A DNA stretch of 64,000 bases. Source: Streptomyces sp. LaPpAH-108. GTDB lineage: Bacteria > Actinomycetota > Actinomycetes > Streptomycetales > Streptomycetaceae. The stretch lies in the NCBI RefSeq assembly GCF_000373625.1, contig NZ_KB891987.1:1251655-1315654 (forward strand), written 5' to 3'. Every line of letters starts with the position of its first letter. Position 1 is the first letter of the stretch. A model generated the notes under the pieces. That model worked only from the letters and a program-made list of their open reading frames with translations. It had not been told where the DNA came from and searched no databases. Below, one piece after another: positions 1 to 9,554 of the stretch. Made by a program: the position numbers and the translations under genes.

Positions 1-23
1 GCAGACGGAGGGGGAGGGGTCAC

Positions 24-824
24 GTGACCGAACAGCCACAGCCCGGCGCGGGCGAGGGACCGGACTACGACCCGTGGGCGCCGCCCGCGAGTGGACCGTC
101 CCTGGAGAAGGGCGCCCCGGCCCCCGGCTCCGCTCCGGCCTCCGGCGCACAACCCCCCGTCCAGCAGCCGCCCGTGCCCCCGTCCTCGGTGCACGACCAG
201 GCGACCATGACGTCTTTCCCATCGGCCGGATTCGGCCCGCCGCCCGTGACGGGCCCGCCGCTCGCCGGTCCGCCCGTCGCCGGTCCGCCGTTCGGCGCCC
301 CGCCCGTCGGCGGTCCCGTCCCGCCCCCGGCGCAGGGCTGGGGCGATCCCTCCGTACCGCCCCCGCCGTACGCCCCCACCGGCCCGGGCATGGGCGCCCC
401 GCAGCCGCCGGGCGGTTACGGCTACCCCGACTACCCCGGCCCCGCGCAGGGTTACGGCTGGAACGGCGCCCCGGCGCTGCCGCAGAACGGCATGGGCACC
501 TCCGCGATGGTGCTCGGCATCCTGTCCCTCTGTCTGTTCTGCTTCTACGGCATCCCGTCCATCGTGCTCGGCATCATCGCGGTGGTCCTCGGCGTCAAGG
601 GCAAGCAGCGCGCCGACCGGGGCGAGGCCACCAACCGGGGCTCCGCCCAGGGCGGTTTCGTCATGGGCATCATCGGGATCGTGCTCGGCATCCTGGTGGT
701 CGTCTTCTGGGGCGTGCTGTTCGCGAAGATCGTGCACGACTCGGACACCGGCTCCGACGACGACCCGTACGGCTCGTACAACTCCGCGCCCAGCGTGTCC
801 GCACCGCTGCTGCCCCGCGCCTGA
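24..824 (+). CDS. DUF4190-type proline-rich membrane protein
   Basis: Predicted inner-membrane protein of 266 residues. The first 150 or so residues are rich in Pro, Gly and Ala and likely disordered and cytoplasmic. Two hydrophobic segments follow at about 158-190 and 208-235, with a Gly-rich GIPSIVLGIIAVVLG core and a short basic loop between them. This two-helix layout is typical of the DUF4190 family, common in actinobacteria and of unknown function. The start is the GTG preceded by a strong G-rich ribosome binding site (GGGGGAGGGG). It ends about 90 bp before the convergent NADAR gene. No function can be read from the sequence; a regulatory or scaffold role at the membrane is only a guess. 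Confidence 0.8.
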   Translation: MTEQPQPGAGEGPDYDPWAPPASGPSLEKGAPAPGSAPASGAQPPVQQPPVPPSSVHDQATMTSFPSAGFGPPPVTGPPLAGPPVAGPPFGAPPVGGPVPPPAQGWGDPSVPPPPYAPTGPGMGAPQPPGGYGYPDYPGPAQGYGWNGAPALPQNGMGTSAMVLGILSLCLFCFYGIPSIVLGIIAVVLGVKGKQRADRGEATNRGSAQGGFVMGIIGIVLGILVVVFWGVLFAKIVHDSDTGSDDDPYGSYNSAPSVSAPLLPRA

Positions 825-916
825 CACCGGGCACCGGCAGCCGACAGCACGCATTCGGCGCCGCGCTCACCAACTCGCCTGGCCCGCCCCCGTCACGGAG
901 GGCGGGCCGCGCCCGT

Positions 917-1498
917 TCAGCCGTCCCGCAGCCGCGCCCGCGCCGCCATCAGCGCGAACCCCAGCAGGTTCGGCCCCCGCCAGCGCTCGGGGTCACCGGC
1001 CCGCTCGTCGTCCGCCGCGAGGCCGATGCCCCACACCCGGTCCACCGGGCTCGCCTCCACCAGCACCCGCTCCCCGGTGCCCAGCAGGAACGCGCGCAGC
1101 TCGTCGTGCGCCGCGAACTTGTGCACGCTGCCCTCGACGACGATCCCGGCCCGCTCGCGCGCCCATATCGCCTCGTCGAAGCCCCGGACCAGCCGCCCGG
1201 CCTCCTTCGCCTGCGCGGGATGCGCCGAGGCCAGCACCAGCCGCTCCGCCTCCGCGTCCCCGAACAGCCGCGCCTTGGCGGCCATCATCCAGTGCTCGGC
1301 CGTCGCGTACTCCACGCCGTCCACCGTGAACGGCGCGGGCCACCACTGGCTGAGACAGCCCGCGCCCGCCGAGCCGTCCGGACGCGGCCGGTGCCCCCAG
1401 AAGTGCAGATACTTCACCCGTGCCCCCGCCCGGACCTCGCTGATCAGTGTGTCCAGGCCCTCGATCTTCCCCATGACCGCGAGTGTGTCACCAGCCAC
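917..1498 (-). CDS. NADAR domain protein (YbiA-like N-glycosidase fold)
   Basis: About 193 residues, matching a stand-alone NADAR (DUF1768/YbiA) protein. The family hallmarks are present: LHFWGHRPRPDG near the N-terminus, CLSQWWPAPF, and the active-site helix EHWMMAAKARLFGD. A late segment VDRVWGIGLAADDE matches the conserved W-G-x-G-L region. Characterised relatives hydrolyse N-glycosidic bonds in riboflavin intermediates or reverse ADP-ribosylation of guanine in DNA. Which applies here cannot be told. A GTG at 1504 is also in frame, but the GTG at 1498 has GGAG at better spacing; an ATG lies at 1474. It is transcribed divergently from the aldehyde dehydrogenase operon. Confidence 0.85.
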   Translation of the reverse strand: MAGDTLAVMGKIEGLDTLISEVRAGARVKYLHFWGHRPRPDGSAGAGCLSQWWPAPFTVDGVEYATAEHWMMAAKARLFGDAEAERLVLASAHPAQAKEAGRLVRGFDEAIWARERAGIVVEGSVHKFAAHDELRAFLLGTGERVLVEASPVDRVWGIGLAADDERAGDPERWRGPNLLGFALMAARARLRDG

Positions 1499-1567
1499 TG
1501 ACACTCCGTACGCCCCGGCTCATGGCGACTCGACACCTGGTCGACAGATTCCGTCGCGTAACCAAAA

Positions 1568-1591
1568 GGCAACAACGGAATCCCTTGTTGG
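1568..1591. promoter_or_regulatory. imperfect palindrome upstream of the polyamine operon
   Basis: GGCAACAA and TTGTTGGC flank an 8-nt centre and form an inverted repeat with one mismatch. It lies in the intergenic region between the NADAR gene and the divergent aldehyde dehydrogenase operon, about 90 bp before the latter's start. The position and symmetry suit a dimeric repressor. No regulator can be assigned from sequence alone. Confidence 0.35.
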
Positions 1592-1680
1592 CGCGATATC
1601 ACTCTGTCAGGATCGGCACTCAAATCGAGCTGGAGCCACGCCACCCGGCCCCCACGGGGTGTACGGCGGAGGAGAGCGAC

Positions 1681-3234
1681 ATGCACATCCCGGGCACCGC
1701 CATCCCGGAACGATTCCCCGCACGCGACCGCTTTTCGGACGGCGCGCAGTACCTCGCGGGCCGCCCCGCGCGGGGCACCTCGGGCCGCACCCACACCGTG
1801 ACCGACCCGGCCACCGGCCAGGAGATCCTGACGTACGAACTCGCGGGCACGGACGACGTGGACGCGGCCGTCGCCGCCGCCCACGCGGCCTTCCCCGGCT
1901 GGGCCGCCACCACGCCCGGCGAGCGCTCCGACACCCTGCACCGCCTGGCCGCCCTGATCGCGGAGCGCGCCGAGGAGTTCGCCCGCGCGGAATCGCTCCA
2001 GTGCGGCAAGCCGCTCAAGCTCACCCGCGAGTTCGACGTGCCCGGCACGATCGACAACACCGCCTTCTTCGCGGGCGCCGCCCGGCACCTGCAGGGCCAG
2101 TCCGCCGGGGAGTACTCCGGCGACCACACCTCGTACGTGCGGCGCGAGCCCCTCGGTGTCGTCGGCTCGATCGCGCCCTGGAACTACCCGCTCCAGATGG
2201 CCGCCTGGAAGATCCTCCCGGCCGTCGCGGCGGGCAACACGATCGTCCTCAAGCCTTCCGAGCTGACCCCGCTGACCGCCCTGCTCTTCGCCCGCGCCGC
2301 CACCGACGCGGGCGTGCCGGACGGCGTGATCAACATCGTCACCGGGACCGGACCGGAGGCGGGGGAGCGGCTGATCCAGCACCCCCGGGTCGTCATGACC
2401 TCCTTCACCGGCTCCACCGCCGTCGGCCGCCGGGTCGCCACGCTCGCCGCGGGCACCGCCAAGCGGCTCCACCTGGAGCTGGGCGGCAAGGCCCCCTTCG
2501 TCGTCTTCGACGACGCCGACCTGGAGGCCGCCGCCAACGGCGCGGTCGCGGGCGCGCTCATCAACACCGGGCAGGACTGCACGGCCGCCACGCGCGCGTA
2601 TGTGCAGCGCCCGCTGTACGAGGCGTTCGTGGAGCGGACCGCCGCCCTGATGGAGACCGTACGGCTCGGCGATCCGTTCGCCCCCGGCACCGATCTCGGG
2701 CCGCTCGTCTCGCACGTCCAGCGCGACCGGGTCGCCGCCTTCGTGGACCGGGCCCGCGGGTACGCGCGCGTGGTGACCGGCGGCGAGGCGCCGGAGGGCG
2801 CGCTCAAGGACGGCGCCTACTACCGGCCCACCCTGATCGCCGACGCCGCCCAGGACAGCGAGATCGTCCAGGCCGAGATCTTCGGCCCGGTGCTGGTCGT
2901 CCTGCCCTTCGACACCGACGACGAGGGCCTGCGGCTGGCCAACGACACGCCGTACGGCCTGGCCGCCTCCGCGTGGACCCGGGACGTGTACCGCGCGAAC
3001 CGGGCCACCCGCGAGATCGCGGCGGGCTGTGTGTGGATCAACGACCACATCCCGATCATCAGCGAGATGCCGCACGGCGGCTCCAAGGCGTCCGGCTTCG
3101 GCAAGGACATGTCGGCGTACTCCTTCGAGGAGTACACGCAGGTCAAGCATGTGATGTTCGACAACACGGCGGTCGCGCGCAAGGACTGGCACCGCACGGT
3201 CTTCGGGGACCGCGCGCACCCGGACACCCCCTGA
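1681..3234 (+). CDS. NAD(P)-dependent aldehyde dehydrogenase, probably gamma-aminobutyraldehyde type
   Basis: A 517-residue ALDH superfamily enzyme. It shows the cofactor region SIAPWNYPLQMAAWK, the catalytic Glu in LELGGKAPFVVFDDADLE and the catalytic Cys in NTGQDCTAA. The family oxidises aldehydes to acids with NAD(P)+. Position as first gene of an operon with potDABC and an FAD amine oxidase suggests the substrate is the aldehyde from putrescine breakdown, either gamma-aminobutyraldehyde or its gamma-glutamyl form (PatD/PuuC role). The reading frame is open upstream to 1483, but the ATG at 1681 has a clear GGAGGAGAG ribosome binding site and is the natural start. A betaine-aldehyde dehydrogenase role cannot be excluded. 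Confidence 0.88.
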   Translation: MHIPGTAIPERFPARDRFSDGAQYLAGRPARGTSGRTHTVTDPATGQEILTYELAGTDDVDAAVAAAHAAFPGWAATTPGERSDTLHRLAALIAERAEEFARAESLQCGKPLKLTREFDVPGTIDNTAFFAGAARHLQGQSAGEYSGDHTSYVRREPLGVVGSIAPWNYPLQMAAWKILPAVAAGNTIVLKPSELTPLTALLFARAATDAGVPDGVINIVTGTGPEAGERLIQHPRVVMTSFTGSTAVGRRVATLAAGTAKRLHLELGGKAPFVVFDDADLEAAANGAVAGALINTGQDCTAATRAYVQRPLYEAFVERTAALMETVRLGDPFAPGTDLGPLVSHVQRDRVAAFVDRARGYARVVTGGEAPEGALKDGAYYRPTLIADAAQDSEIVQAEIFGPVLVVLPFDTDDEGLRLANDTPYGLAASAWTRDVYRANRATREIAAGCVWINDHIPIISEMPHGGSKASGFGKDMSAYSFEEYTQVKHVMFDNTAVARKDWHRTVFGDRAHPDTP

Positions 3235-3297
3235 CCGGCCCCGCGCCCCCTCTCCTCTCCGACTCTCCGACGGTTCTTCCGAAAGGGCACCACGCGC

Positions 3298-4545
3298 ATG
3301 GAGCAGTACGAGCCCGACTGTCCGAGCCCGGCCGTGACGACCGCGATGCGGCGCAGCCTGAACGGCGGCCGGGCGGCGCTCACCCGCCGGTCCCTGCTGC
3401 GCGCCGGTGCGGGCGGCGCCTTCGCGGCCGGCGGACTGGCCGCCCTGAGCGCCTGCGGCATCCCCCCGGCGGGCCGGGCACCCGGCGGCACCCCGGCCGA
3501 CGACCACTCGGCCCAGGAGAAGACGGTGAACTTCTCCAACTGGACCGAGTACATCGACGTCTCCGACGACAACAAGCGCCACCCCACCCTCGACACCTTC
3601 CGGCGGCGCACCGGCATCAAGGTCGCCTACACCGAGGACATCAACGACAACAACGAGTTCTTCGGCAAGATCAAGCCGCAGCTCGCCGCGGGCCAGGCCA
3701 CCGGGCGCGACCTCATCGTGGTCACCGACTGGCTGGCCGCCCGGATGATCCGCCTCGGCTGGGTGCAGAAGCTCGACCCCGCCCACCTCCCGCACGCCTT
3801 CGCCAACCTCTCGGCCCAGTTCCGCACCCCCGACTGGGATCCGGGCCGCGCCTACTCCTACCCCTGGCAGGGCATCTCCACGGTCATCGCCTACAACAAG
3901 AAGGCGCTCGACGGCATCGAGGTGAGATCCGTCTCGGACCTGCTCGACAACCCGAAGCTCAAGGGCCGGGTCGGCTTCCTCTCCGAGATGCGCGACAGCG
4001 TCGGCATGACCCTGCTCGACATGGGCAAGGACCCGGCGCGCTTCACCGACGACGACTACGACGCGGCGATCGCCCGGCTGCAAAAGGCCGTCGACAAGGG
4101 CCAGATCCGCCGCTTCACCGGCAACGACTACACCTCGGACCTCACCAAGGGCGACTTCGCGGCCTGTGTCGCCTGGGCCGGGGACGTCGTCCAGCTCAAG
4201 GCGGACAGCCCCGACGTCGACTTCGTCATACCCGACAGCGGATACCTGACGTCGACGGACAATATGCTGATCCCCAACAAGGCACGTCACAAGACGAACG
4301 CCGAGCGGCTGATCGACTTCTATTACGAACCCGAGCAGGCCGCCGCGCTGGCCGCCTACATCAACTACGTCACTCCGGTCGACGGGGTAAAGCCCTGGCT
4401 TGCCAAGATCGACCGGGACGCGGCGGCCAATCCGCTGATCGTCCCCGACAAGGCCATGCAGGCGAAGTCCCACGCCTTCCGCTCCCTGAGCCAGAAGGAA
4501 GAGACGGCCTACGAAGAAAAATTCGCGAAGCTCACAGGGGCGTGA
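3298..4545 (+). CDS. potD: spermidine/putrescine ABC transporter substrate-binding lipoprotein PotD
   Basis: Solute-binding protein of 415 residues. The N-terminus carries a twin-arginine motif (TRRSLLRAG, residues 29-37) and then a hydrophobic stretch ending in the lipobox LSAC, with the lipidated Cys at 53. It is therefore probably exported folded by Tat and anchored on the outer face of the membrane. The mature part starts with NFSNWTEYID, typical of PotD/PotF-family polyamine binders. It sits 63 bp after the aldehyde dehydrogenase and 5 bp before the ATPase gene, so the operon is tightly packed. Polyamine specificity follows from family and context and is not proven by residues. Confidence 0.9.
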   Translation: MEQYEPDCPSPAVTTAMRRSLNGGRAALTRRSLLRAGAGGAFAAGGLAALSACGIPPAGRAPGGTPADDHSAQEKTVNFSNWTEYIDVSDDNKRHPTLDTFRRRTGIKVAYTEDINDNNEFFGKIKPQLAAGQATGRDLIVVTDWLAARMIRLGWVQKLDPAHLPHAFANLSAQFRTPDWDPGRAYSYPWQGISTVIAYNKKALDGIEVRSVSDLLDNPKLKGRVGFLSEMRDSVGMTLLDMGKDPARFTDDDYDAAIARLQKAVDKGQIRRFTGNDYTSDLTKGDFAACVAWAGDVVQLKADSPDVDFVIPDSGYLTSTDNMLIPNKARHKTNAERLIDFYYEPEQAAALAAYINYVTPVDGVKPWLAKIDRDAAANPLIVPDKAMQAKSHAFRSLSQKEETAYEEKFAKLTGA

Positions 4546-4550
4546 CGAGG

Positions 4551-5702
4551 ATGAAGACGACGACAGACGGCAGCGGAGACGTCCGCCTCGACGGGATCGG
4601 CAAGACGTACGGCGCGTTCACCGCCGTGCATCCGCTGGACCTGATCGTGCCCCAGGGCTCCTTCTTCGCCCTGCTCGGCGCCTCCGGCTGCGGCAAGACC
4701 ACCACCCTGCGCATGATCGCCGGGCTGGAGGAACCTTCCTGCGGCACGGTGCGCCTCGGCGACCAGGACGTCACCCAGCTGCCGCCGTACAAGCGGCCGG
4801 TCAACACGGTCTTCCAGTCCTACGCCCTCTTCCCGCATCTCGACATCTACGAGAACGTCGCCTTCGGCCTGCGCCGGCGCGGGATCAAGAGCGTCAAGAA
4901 GCAGGTCGAGGAGATGCTGGACCTGGTCCAGCTCGGCGAGCAGGCGCGCAAGAAGCCGCACCAGCTCTCCGGCGGCCAGCAGCAGCGCGTCGCGGTGGCC
5001 CGCGCCCTGATCAACCACCCCAAGGTGCTCCTGCTCGACGAGCCCCTGGGCGCCCTCGACCTCAAGCTGCGCCGCCAGATGCAGCTGGAGCTGAAGCGCA
5101 TCCAGACCGAGGTCGGCATCACCTTCATCCACGTCACGCACGACCAGGAAGAGGCCATGACCATGGCCGACACGGTCGCCGTGATGAACGCGGGCCGCGT
5201 CGAGCAGCAGGGCTCGCCCACCGAGCTGTACGAGAACCCGCGCACCACCTTCGTCGCCAACTTCCTCGGCACCTCCAACCTGATCGAGGCCGAGGTCGAC
5301 TCCCGCTCCGGCGACGACATCGTGCTGCGCGCGGGCGACGGCAAGCTGCTGCTGCCCGCGGCCCGCTGCTCCGCCCCCGCGGCGACGGGGGAGAAGGTCC
5401 TCGCCGGAATCCGCCCCGAGAAGATCGCGCTCACCCACGCCGACGACGCGGGCTCGGTCCCAGGCGGCCGCAACCGCCTCACCGGCACCATCGCGGACGC
5501 CGGTTTCATCGGCGTCTCCACCCAGTACGTGATCGACAGCCCGGTCGCGGGCGCGCTCGCGGTGTACGCGCAGAACGTCGAGCGCGACACCCGGCTCGTC
5601 CCCGGCGCCGAGGTCGTCCTGCACTGGAACCCGGCCCACACCTTCGCCCTGGACGCGGCCCAGGACATCGACGCGGGCACCGAGGAAGAGGCGGCCGTCT
5701 GA
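4551..5702 (+). CDS. potA: spermidine/putrescine ABC transporter ATPase PotA
   Basis: ATP-hydrolysing subunit of the importer, 383 residues. It has Walker [10 protein letters not shown], the Q-loop region FQSYALFPH, signature LSGGQQQR, Walker [12 protein letters not shown] and switch His in [12 protein letters not shown]. The C-terminal part, from about residue 240, is the TOBE domain seen in PotA/MalK-type ATPases. An ATG five bases after the potD stop was chosen; a longer upstream extension in this frame would run through potD and is not credible. The stop overlaps the potB start by one base, implying translational coupling. Confidence 0.93.
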   Translation: MKTTTDGSGDVRLDGIGKTYGAFTAVHPLDLIVPQGSFFALLGASGCGKTTTLRMIAGLEEPSCGTVRLGDQDVTQLPPYKRPVNTVFQSYALFPHLDIYENVAFGLRRRGIKSVKKQVEEMLDLVQLGEQARKKPHQLSGGQQQRVAVARALINHPKVLLLDEPLGALDLKLRRQMQLELKRIQTEVGITFIHVTHDQEEAMTMADTVAVMNAGRVEQQGSPTELYENPRTTFVANFLGTSNLIEAEVDSRSGDDIVLRAGDGKLLLPAARCSAPAATGEKVLAGIRPEKIALTHADDAGSVPGGRNRLTGTIADAGFIGVSTQYVIDSPVAGALAVYAQNVERDTRLVPGAEVVLHWNPAHTFALDAAQDIDAGTEEEAAV

Positions 5703-6628
5703 TGCCGACGCTCACCGAGGCGCCCCCGCCCCTGACCACGGCCGAGCCCGCGCAGGCGCCCCGCAGACGCGGCCGGTTCACCCCGTACTGGCTGCTGCTG
5801 CCCGGCATCCTGTGGCTGGTCGTGTTCTTCGCGCTGCCGATGGTCTACCAGGCGTCGACCTCCGTGCAGACCGGCTCGCTGGAGAAGGGCTACCAGGTCA
5901 CCTGGCACTTCGCCACGTACTGGGACGCGCTCGCCGAGTACTGGCCGCAGTTCCTGCGCTCGGTGCTCTACGCCGCCGCCGCGACCGTGCTGTGTCTGCT
6001 GCTCGGGTATCCGCTGGCGTATCTGATCGCGTTCCGCGCGGGCCGCTGGCGCAATCTGATCATGGTGCTGGTGATCGCGCCGTTCTTCACCAGCTTCCTG
6101 ATCCGCACCCTGGCCTGGAAGACGATCCTCGCGGACAACGGCCCGGTCGTGCACGCCATGAACAGCCTGCACCTGCTCGACCTCACCGACTGGCTCGGCT
6201 GGACGGCGGGCGATCGGGTGCTCGCGACCCCGCTCGCGGTGGTGTGCGGACTGACGTACAACTTCCTGCCGTTCATGATCCTGCCGCTGTACACCTCGCT
6301 CGAGCGGATCGACGGGCGGCTGCACGAGGCCGCGGGCGATCTGTACGCCCGGCCCTGGACCACCTTCCGCAAGGTCACCTTCCCGCTGTCCCTGCCCGGC
6401 GTGGTCTCCGGCACGCTGCTCACCTTCATCCCGGCGGCCGGTGACTACGTCAACGCCGAACTCCTCGGCTCCACCGACACCCGCATGATCGGCAACGTCA
6501 TCCAGACCCAGTTCCTGCGCGTCCTGGACTATCCGACGGCCGCCGCGCTCTCCTTCATCCTCATGGCCGCGATCCTGGCCATGGTGACCTTCTACATCCG
6601 CCGGGCCGGGACGGAGGACCTCGTCTAA
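5702..6628 (+). CDS. potB: polyamine ABC transporter permease PotB
   Basis: Membrane permease of 308 residues with about six transmembrane segments, the first at about residues 27-48 ([19 protein letters not shown]). The EAA loop that docks to the ATPase is visible as [20 protein letters not shown]. It belongs to the binding-protein-dependent transport inner-membrane family and would form the translocation path with PotC. Its ATG overlaps the stop of potA, and potC starts directly after its stop codon, so the three genes are expected to be translated together in fixed ratio. Confidence 0.92.
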   Translation: MPTLTEAPPPLTTAEPAQAPRRRGRFTPYWLLLPGILWLVVFFALPMVYQASTSVQTGSLEKGYQVTWHFATYWDALAEYWPQFLRSVLYAAAATVLCLLLGYPLAYLIAFRAGRWRNLIMVLVIAPFFTSFLIRTLAWKTILADNGPVVHAMNSLHLLDLTDWLGWTAGDRVLATPLAVVCGLTYNFLPFMILPLYTSLERIDGRLHEAAGDLYARPWTTFRKVTFPLSLPGVVSGTLLTFIPAAGDYVNAELLGSTDTRMIGNVIQTQFLRVLDYPTAAALSFILMAAILAMVTFYIRRAGTEDLV

Positions 6629-7429
6629 ATGCCGCTCGTCACCTGGCTCAAGCGCCGTCTCGTGGTCATCGCGGGGCTGCTCACGCTCGCCTATCTGCTG
6701 CTGCCGAACATCGTCGTGACGGTGTTCTCCTTCAACAAGCCCAAGGGCCGCTTCAACTACGCGTGGCAGCGGTTCTCCACCGACGCCTGGAAGGACCCGT
6801 GCGGGGTCGCCGACCTGTGCGGCTCGCTCTCGCTCAGCCTCCAGATCGCCCTGTGGGCCACGCTCGGCGCCACCGCGCTCGGCACGATGATCGCCTTCGC
6901 GCTGGTGCGCTACCGGTTCCGGGCGCGCGGCGCGATCAACTCGCTGATCTTCCTGCCGATGGCGATGCCCGAGGTCGTCATGGCCGCCTCGCTGCTCACC
7001 CTGTTCCTCAACATGGGCGCGCAGCTCGGCTTCTGGACGATCCTGATCGCCCACATCATGTTCTGCCTCAGCTTCGTCGTCACCGCGGTCAAGGCGCGCG
7101 TGATGTCGATGGACCCGCGTCTGGAGGAGGCCGCCCGCGATCTCTACGCGGGCCCGGTGCAGACCTTCTGCCGGGTCACCCTGCCCATCGCGGCACCCGG
7201 GATCGCCGCGGGCGCGCTGCTGTCCTTCGCGCTGTCCTTCGACGATTTCATCATCACCAATTTCAACGCGGGCTCGACCGTCACGTTCCCCATGTTCGTC
7301 TGGGGCTCGGCACAGCGCGGTACGCCCGTCCAGATCAATGTCATCGGCACGGCCATGTTCCTGCTCGCCGTGCTGTTCGTGCTGGTCTCGATGCTCGTCA
7401 CGGGCCGGCGCGGCCGTCAGAAGGCGTGA
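6629..7429 (+). CDS. potC: polyamine ABC transporter permease PotC
   Basis: Second permease of the importer, 266 residues, with six predicted membrane segments beginning at about residue 11 ([20 protein letters not shown]). The cytoplasmic EAA loop reads [21 protein letters not shown]. The [14 protein letters not shown] segment near the C-terminus is typical of PotC-like permeases. It starts with no gap after potB. The FAD oxidoreductase gene follows after 40 bp, so uptake and first oxidation are likely co-transcribed. Confidence 0.92.
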   Translation: MPLVTWLKRRLVVIAGLLTLAYLLLPNIVVTVFSFNKPKGRFNYAWQRFSTDAWKDPCGVADLCGSLSLSLQIALWATLGATALGTMIAFALVRYRFRARGAINSLIFLPMAMPEVVMAASLLTLFLNMGAQLGFWTILIAHIMFCLSFVVTAVKARVMSMDPRLEEAARDLYAGPVQTFCRVTLPIAAPGIAAGALLSFALSFDDFIITNFNAGSTVTFPMFVWGSAQRGTPVQINVIGTAMFLLAVLFVLVSMLVTGRRGRQKA

Positions 7430-7469
7430 GCCGTCCAAGGGTGTAGCAGCCCTGTAGGGAGTTGAAATC

Positions 7470-8900
7470 ATGGCCCCGAGCGCCATGAGCCGTGGAAAAG
7501 ACAACTGGATCTCCTCTCTCTCCGAAGCCCAGCCGGTGCCGTACTGGCTGGAAGACCCCGGCAGGCCGCAGGCCGAGGCCGCCCTCACCACCACCGAGAC
7601 CTGCGATCTGCTCGTGGTGGGCGGCGGCTACAGCGGACTGTGGAGCGCGCTCAACGCCAAGGAGCGCGACCCCGGCCGTGACGTGGTGCTCCTCGAAGGC
7701 CGCGAGGTGGGCTGGGCCGCCTCCGGGCGCAACGGCGGCTTCTGCGCCGCCTCCCTCACCCACGGCCTGCCCAACGGCATGGCCCGCTGGCCGGGGGAGA
7801 TCCGCACGCTCCAGGACCTCGGGCGGCGCAACCTCGACGAGATCGAGGCCGCCCTCGCCCGCCACGGCATCGACTGCGACTTCGAGCGCACCGGCGAGAT
7901 CGACGTCGCCACCGAGACCTACCAGGCGTGGGAACTGCGCGACTGGCACCGCGAACTTGAGGACAAGGGCCTCGCCGACGGCATGGAGTTCCTGGACCGC
8001 GACGCTCTGCGCGCCGAGGTGAACTCGCCCACCTTCGAGGCCGGGCTGTGGGACCGCCGGGGCGTGGCCATGGTGCACCCGGCCAAGCTCGCCTGGGGCC
8101 TCAAGCGCGCCTGCCTCGCCCTCGGGGTGCGGATCTACGAGCACACCCCCGCGCTCACCCTGAAGCCGTACGGCGCGGGCATGGCCGTCACCACGCCCTA
8201 CGGCGCCGTCCGCGCCCGCAAGGTCGCGCTCGGCACCAACATCTTCCCGAGCCTGCTGCGCCGGGTGCGCGCATACACCGTGCCGGTCTACGACTACGCG
8301 CTGATGACCGAGCCGCTGAGCGCCGCGCAACTGGCGTCCCTCGGCTGGAAGAACCGCCAGGGCCTGGGCGACTCGGCCAACCAGTTCCACTACTTCCGGC
8401 TCTCCGCCGACAATCGCGTCCTGTGGGGCGGCTACGACGCGATCTATCCGTACGGCGGCCGGGTGCGCGCGGAGTACGACGACCGGCCGGAGACCTACGC
8501 CAAGCTGGCCGGGCACTTCTTCACCTGCTTCCCGCAGCTGGAGGGCGCCCGCTTCACCCACGCCTGGGGCGGCGCCATCGACACCTGCTCGCGCTTCTCG
8601 GCGTTCTTCGGCACCGCCCACCGGGGCCGGGTCGCGTACGCGGCGGGCTACACCGGGCTCGGGGTCGGCGCGACCCGGTTCGGCGCCGATGTGATGCTGG
8701 ACCTCCTGGACGGCGCGGACACCGAGCGCACCCGCCTGGAGATGGTCCGCAAGAAGCCGCTCCCCTTTCCGCCGGAGCCCTTCGCCTGGACCGGGATCGC
8801 GCTGACCCGCTGGTCACTGGCGCGGGCCGACGCCCAGGCCGGGCGGCGCAATCTGTGGCTGCGGGCGATGGACCGCATCGGGCTGGGCTTCGACAGCTGA
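7470..8900 (+). CDS. FAD-dependent amine oxidoreductase (DAO family, PuuB-like)
   Basis: A 476-residue flavoprotein of the D-amino-acid oxidase fold. The dinucleotide-binding motif [10 protein letters not shown] lies at residues 50-59 after an N-terminal helix, and [15 protein letters not shown] follows, as in gamma-glutamylputrescine oxidases and related enzymes. A second FAD contact, YTGLGVG, is near the C-terminus. Located 40 bp after potC, it most likely oxidises a polyamine or its gamma-glutamyl derivative and feeds the aldehyde dehydrogenase at the head of the operon. The precise substrate is inferred from context. Other members of this fold act on glycine, sarcosine or D-amino acids, so the assignment to PuuB is tentative. 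Confidence 0.85.
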   Translation: MAPSAMSRGKDNWISSLSEAQPVPYWLEDPGRPQAEAALTTTETCDLLVVGGGYSGLWSALNAKERDPGRDVVLLEGREVGWAASGRNGGFCAASLTHGLPNGMARWPGEIRTLQDLGRRNLDEIEAALARHGIDCDFERTGEIDVATETYQAWELRDWHRELEDKGLADGMEFLDRDALRAEVNSPTFEAGLWDRRGVAMVHPAKLAWGLKRACLALGVRIYEHTPALTLKPYGAGMAVTTPYGAVRARKVALGTNIFPSLLRRVRAYTVPVYDYALMTEPLSAAQLASLGWKNRQGLGDSANQFHYFRLSADNRVLWGGYDAIYPYGGRVRAEYDDRPETYAKLAGHFFTCFPQLEGARFTHAWGGAIDTCSRFSAFFGTAHRGRVAYAAGYTGLGVGATRFGADVMLDLLDGADTERTRLEMVRKKPLPFPPEPFAWTGIALTRWSLARADAQAGRRNLWLRAMDRIGLGFDS

Positions 8901-9015
8901 GCGGTGTGACCTGGGTCACCCGAAAGAGTGCCGGAAAGCCGCGTAATGCTCCCCGGTCCACCTCCCTCTCCCTCCCGGGCGCGACGGCGTCCAGGTGAGA
9001 GAGGGAGGTCTGCTC

Positions 9016-9468
9016 ATGACAGGGGCGAAGACGGCGGTCGAGTGGCTGGCATCCGTCGCACCGGATCCGGACGCATGCCGCTGGGAGTGGGAGCGCAGCG
9101 CCCTCGGGGTGGCCCTGCTGCCCGCGGGCAAGGCGTGGGACGTGCTGATCCTGCCCGGTGACCTCGGCTATCCGACGCTCGACGTGCTCACCCGCGTCCT
9201 CGATCAACCCGGCCCGGTGCTGGCCGACTTCGGGGACGACCGGGTGGGTTTCTTCGTGCCGCCGGGCACCGCGGCCCGCTGGCTCGGCACCGGTATCCGT
9301 ACGGCGGGGTCCGGCACGTGGATCGTGGTGCCGTATCCGGGGCGGCCGACGCACGGGGTGCGCTGGCTGGTCACCCCGGACGGCTCCGGCACGCTCACCG
9401 ACCCGGCGCTGCTGGAGCTGGCGATGCACGAGGCCGCCGCGGGACTGGCGCGGGACGGAGACGGATAA
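9016..9468 (+). CDS. conserved hypothetical protein
   Basis: About 150 residues, soluble, rich in Trp, Gly and Pro. I do not recognise a domain. The start ATG is preceded by GAGAGGGAGG at good spacing; an upstream GTG at 8995 in the same frame lacks a ribosome binding site. The gene lies 115 bp after the polyamine operon and before the chitinase promoter, in the same orientation. The segment GFFVPPGTAARWLGTG and a short C-terminal helix are the only notable features. It has normal high-GC codon use, so it is probably a real resident gene. Confidence 0.7.
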   Translation: MTGAKTAVEWLASVAPDPDACRWEWERSALGVALLPAGKAWDVLILPGDLGYPTLDVLTRVLDQPGPVLADFGDDRVGFFVPPGTAARWLGTGIRTAGSGTWIVVPYPGRPTHGVRWLVTPDGSGTLTDPALLELAMHEAAAGLARDGDG

Positions 9469-9480
9469 CCTCCGGGCGAC

Positions 9481-9509
9481 TTGACAGGAGGATTGGTCTG
9501 GACCAGGTT
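9481..9509 (+). promoter_or_regulatory. chitinase promoter with a DasR-like operator
   Basis: TTGACA at 9481-9486 is a consensus -35 box. Seventeen bases later CAGGTT fits a Streptomyces -10 box. Exactly between them is TTGGTCTGGACCAGG (9493-9507), whose core TGGTCTGGACCA differs by one base from the TGGTCTAGACCA core of known DasR sites and chitinase promoter repeats. Binding there would block RNA polymerase, giving induction when N-acetylglucosamine-derived effectors release DasR. Confidence 0.75.
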
Positions 9510-9554
9510 TGGTGCGCCCCCTGACCTCCAACTCCCCCATGCCTGGAGGCATTT

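Noticed and set aside
1444..4473. Long minus-strand open frame (about 1009 codons) opposite the aldehyde dehydrogenase and potD
   Set aside because: Shadow of two clear plus-strand genes; no motifs and no ribosome binding site.
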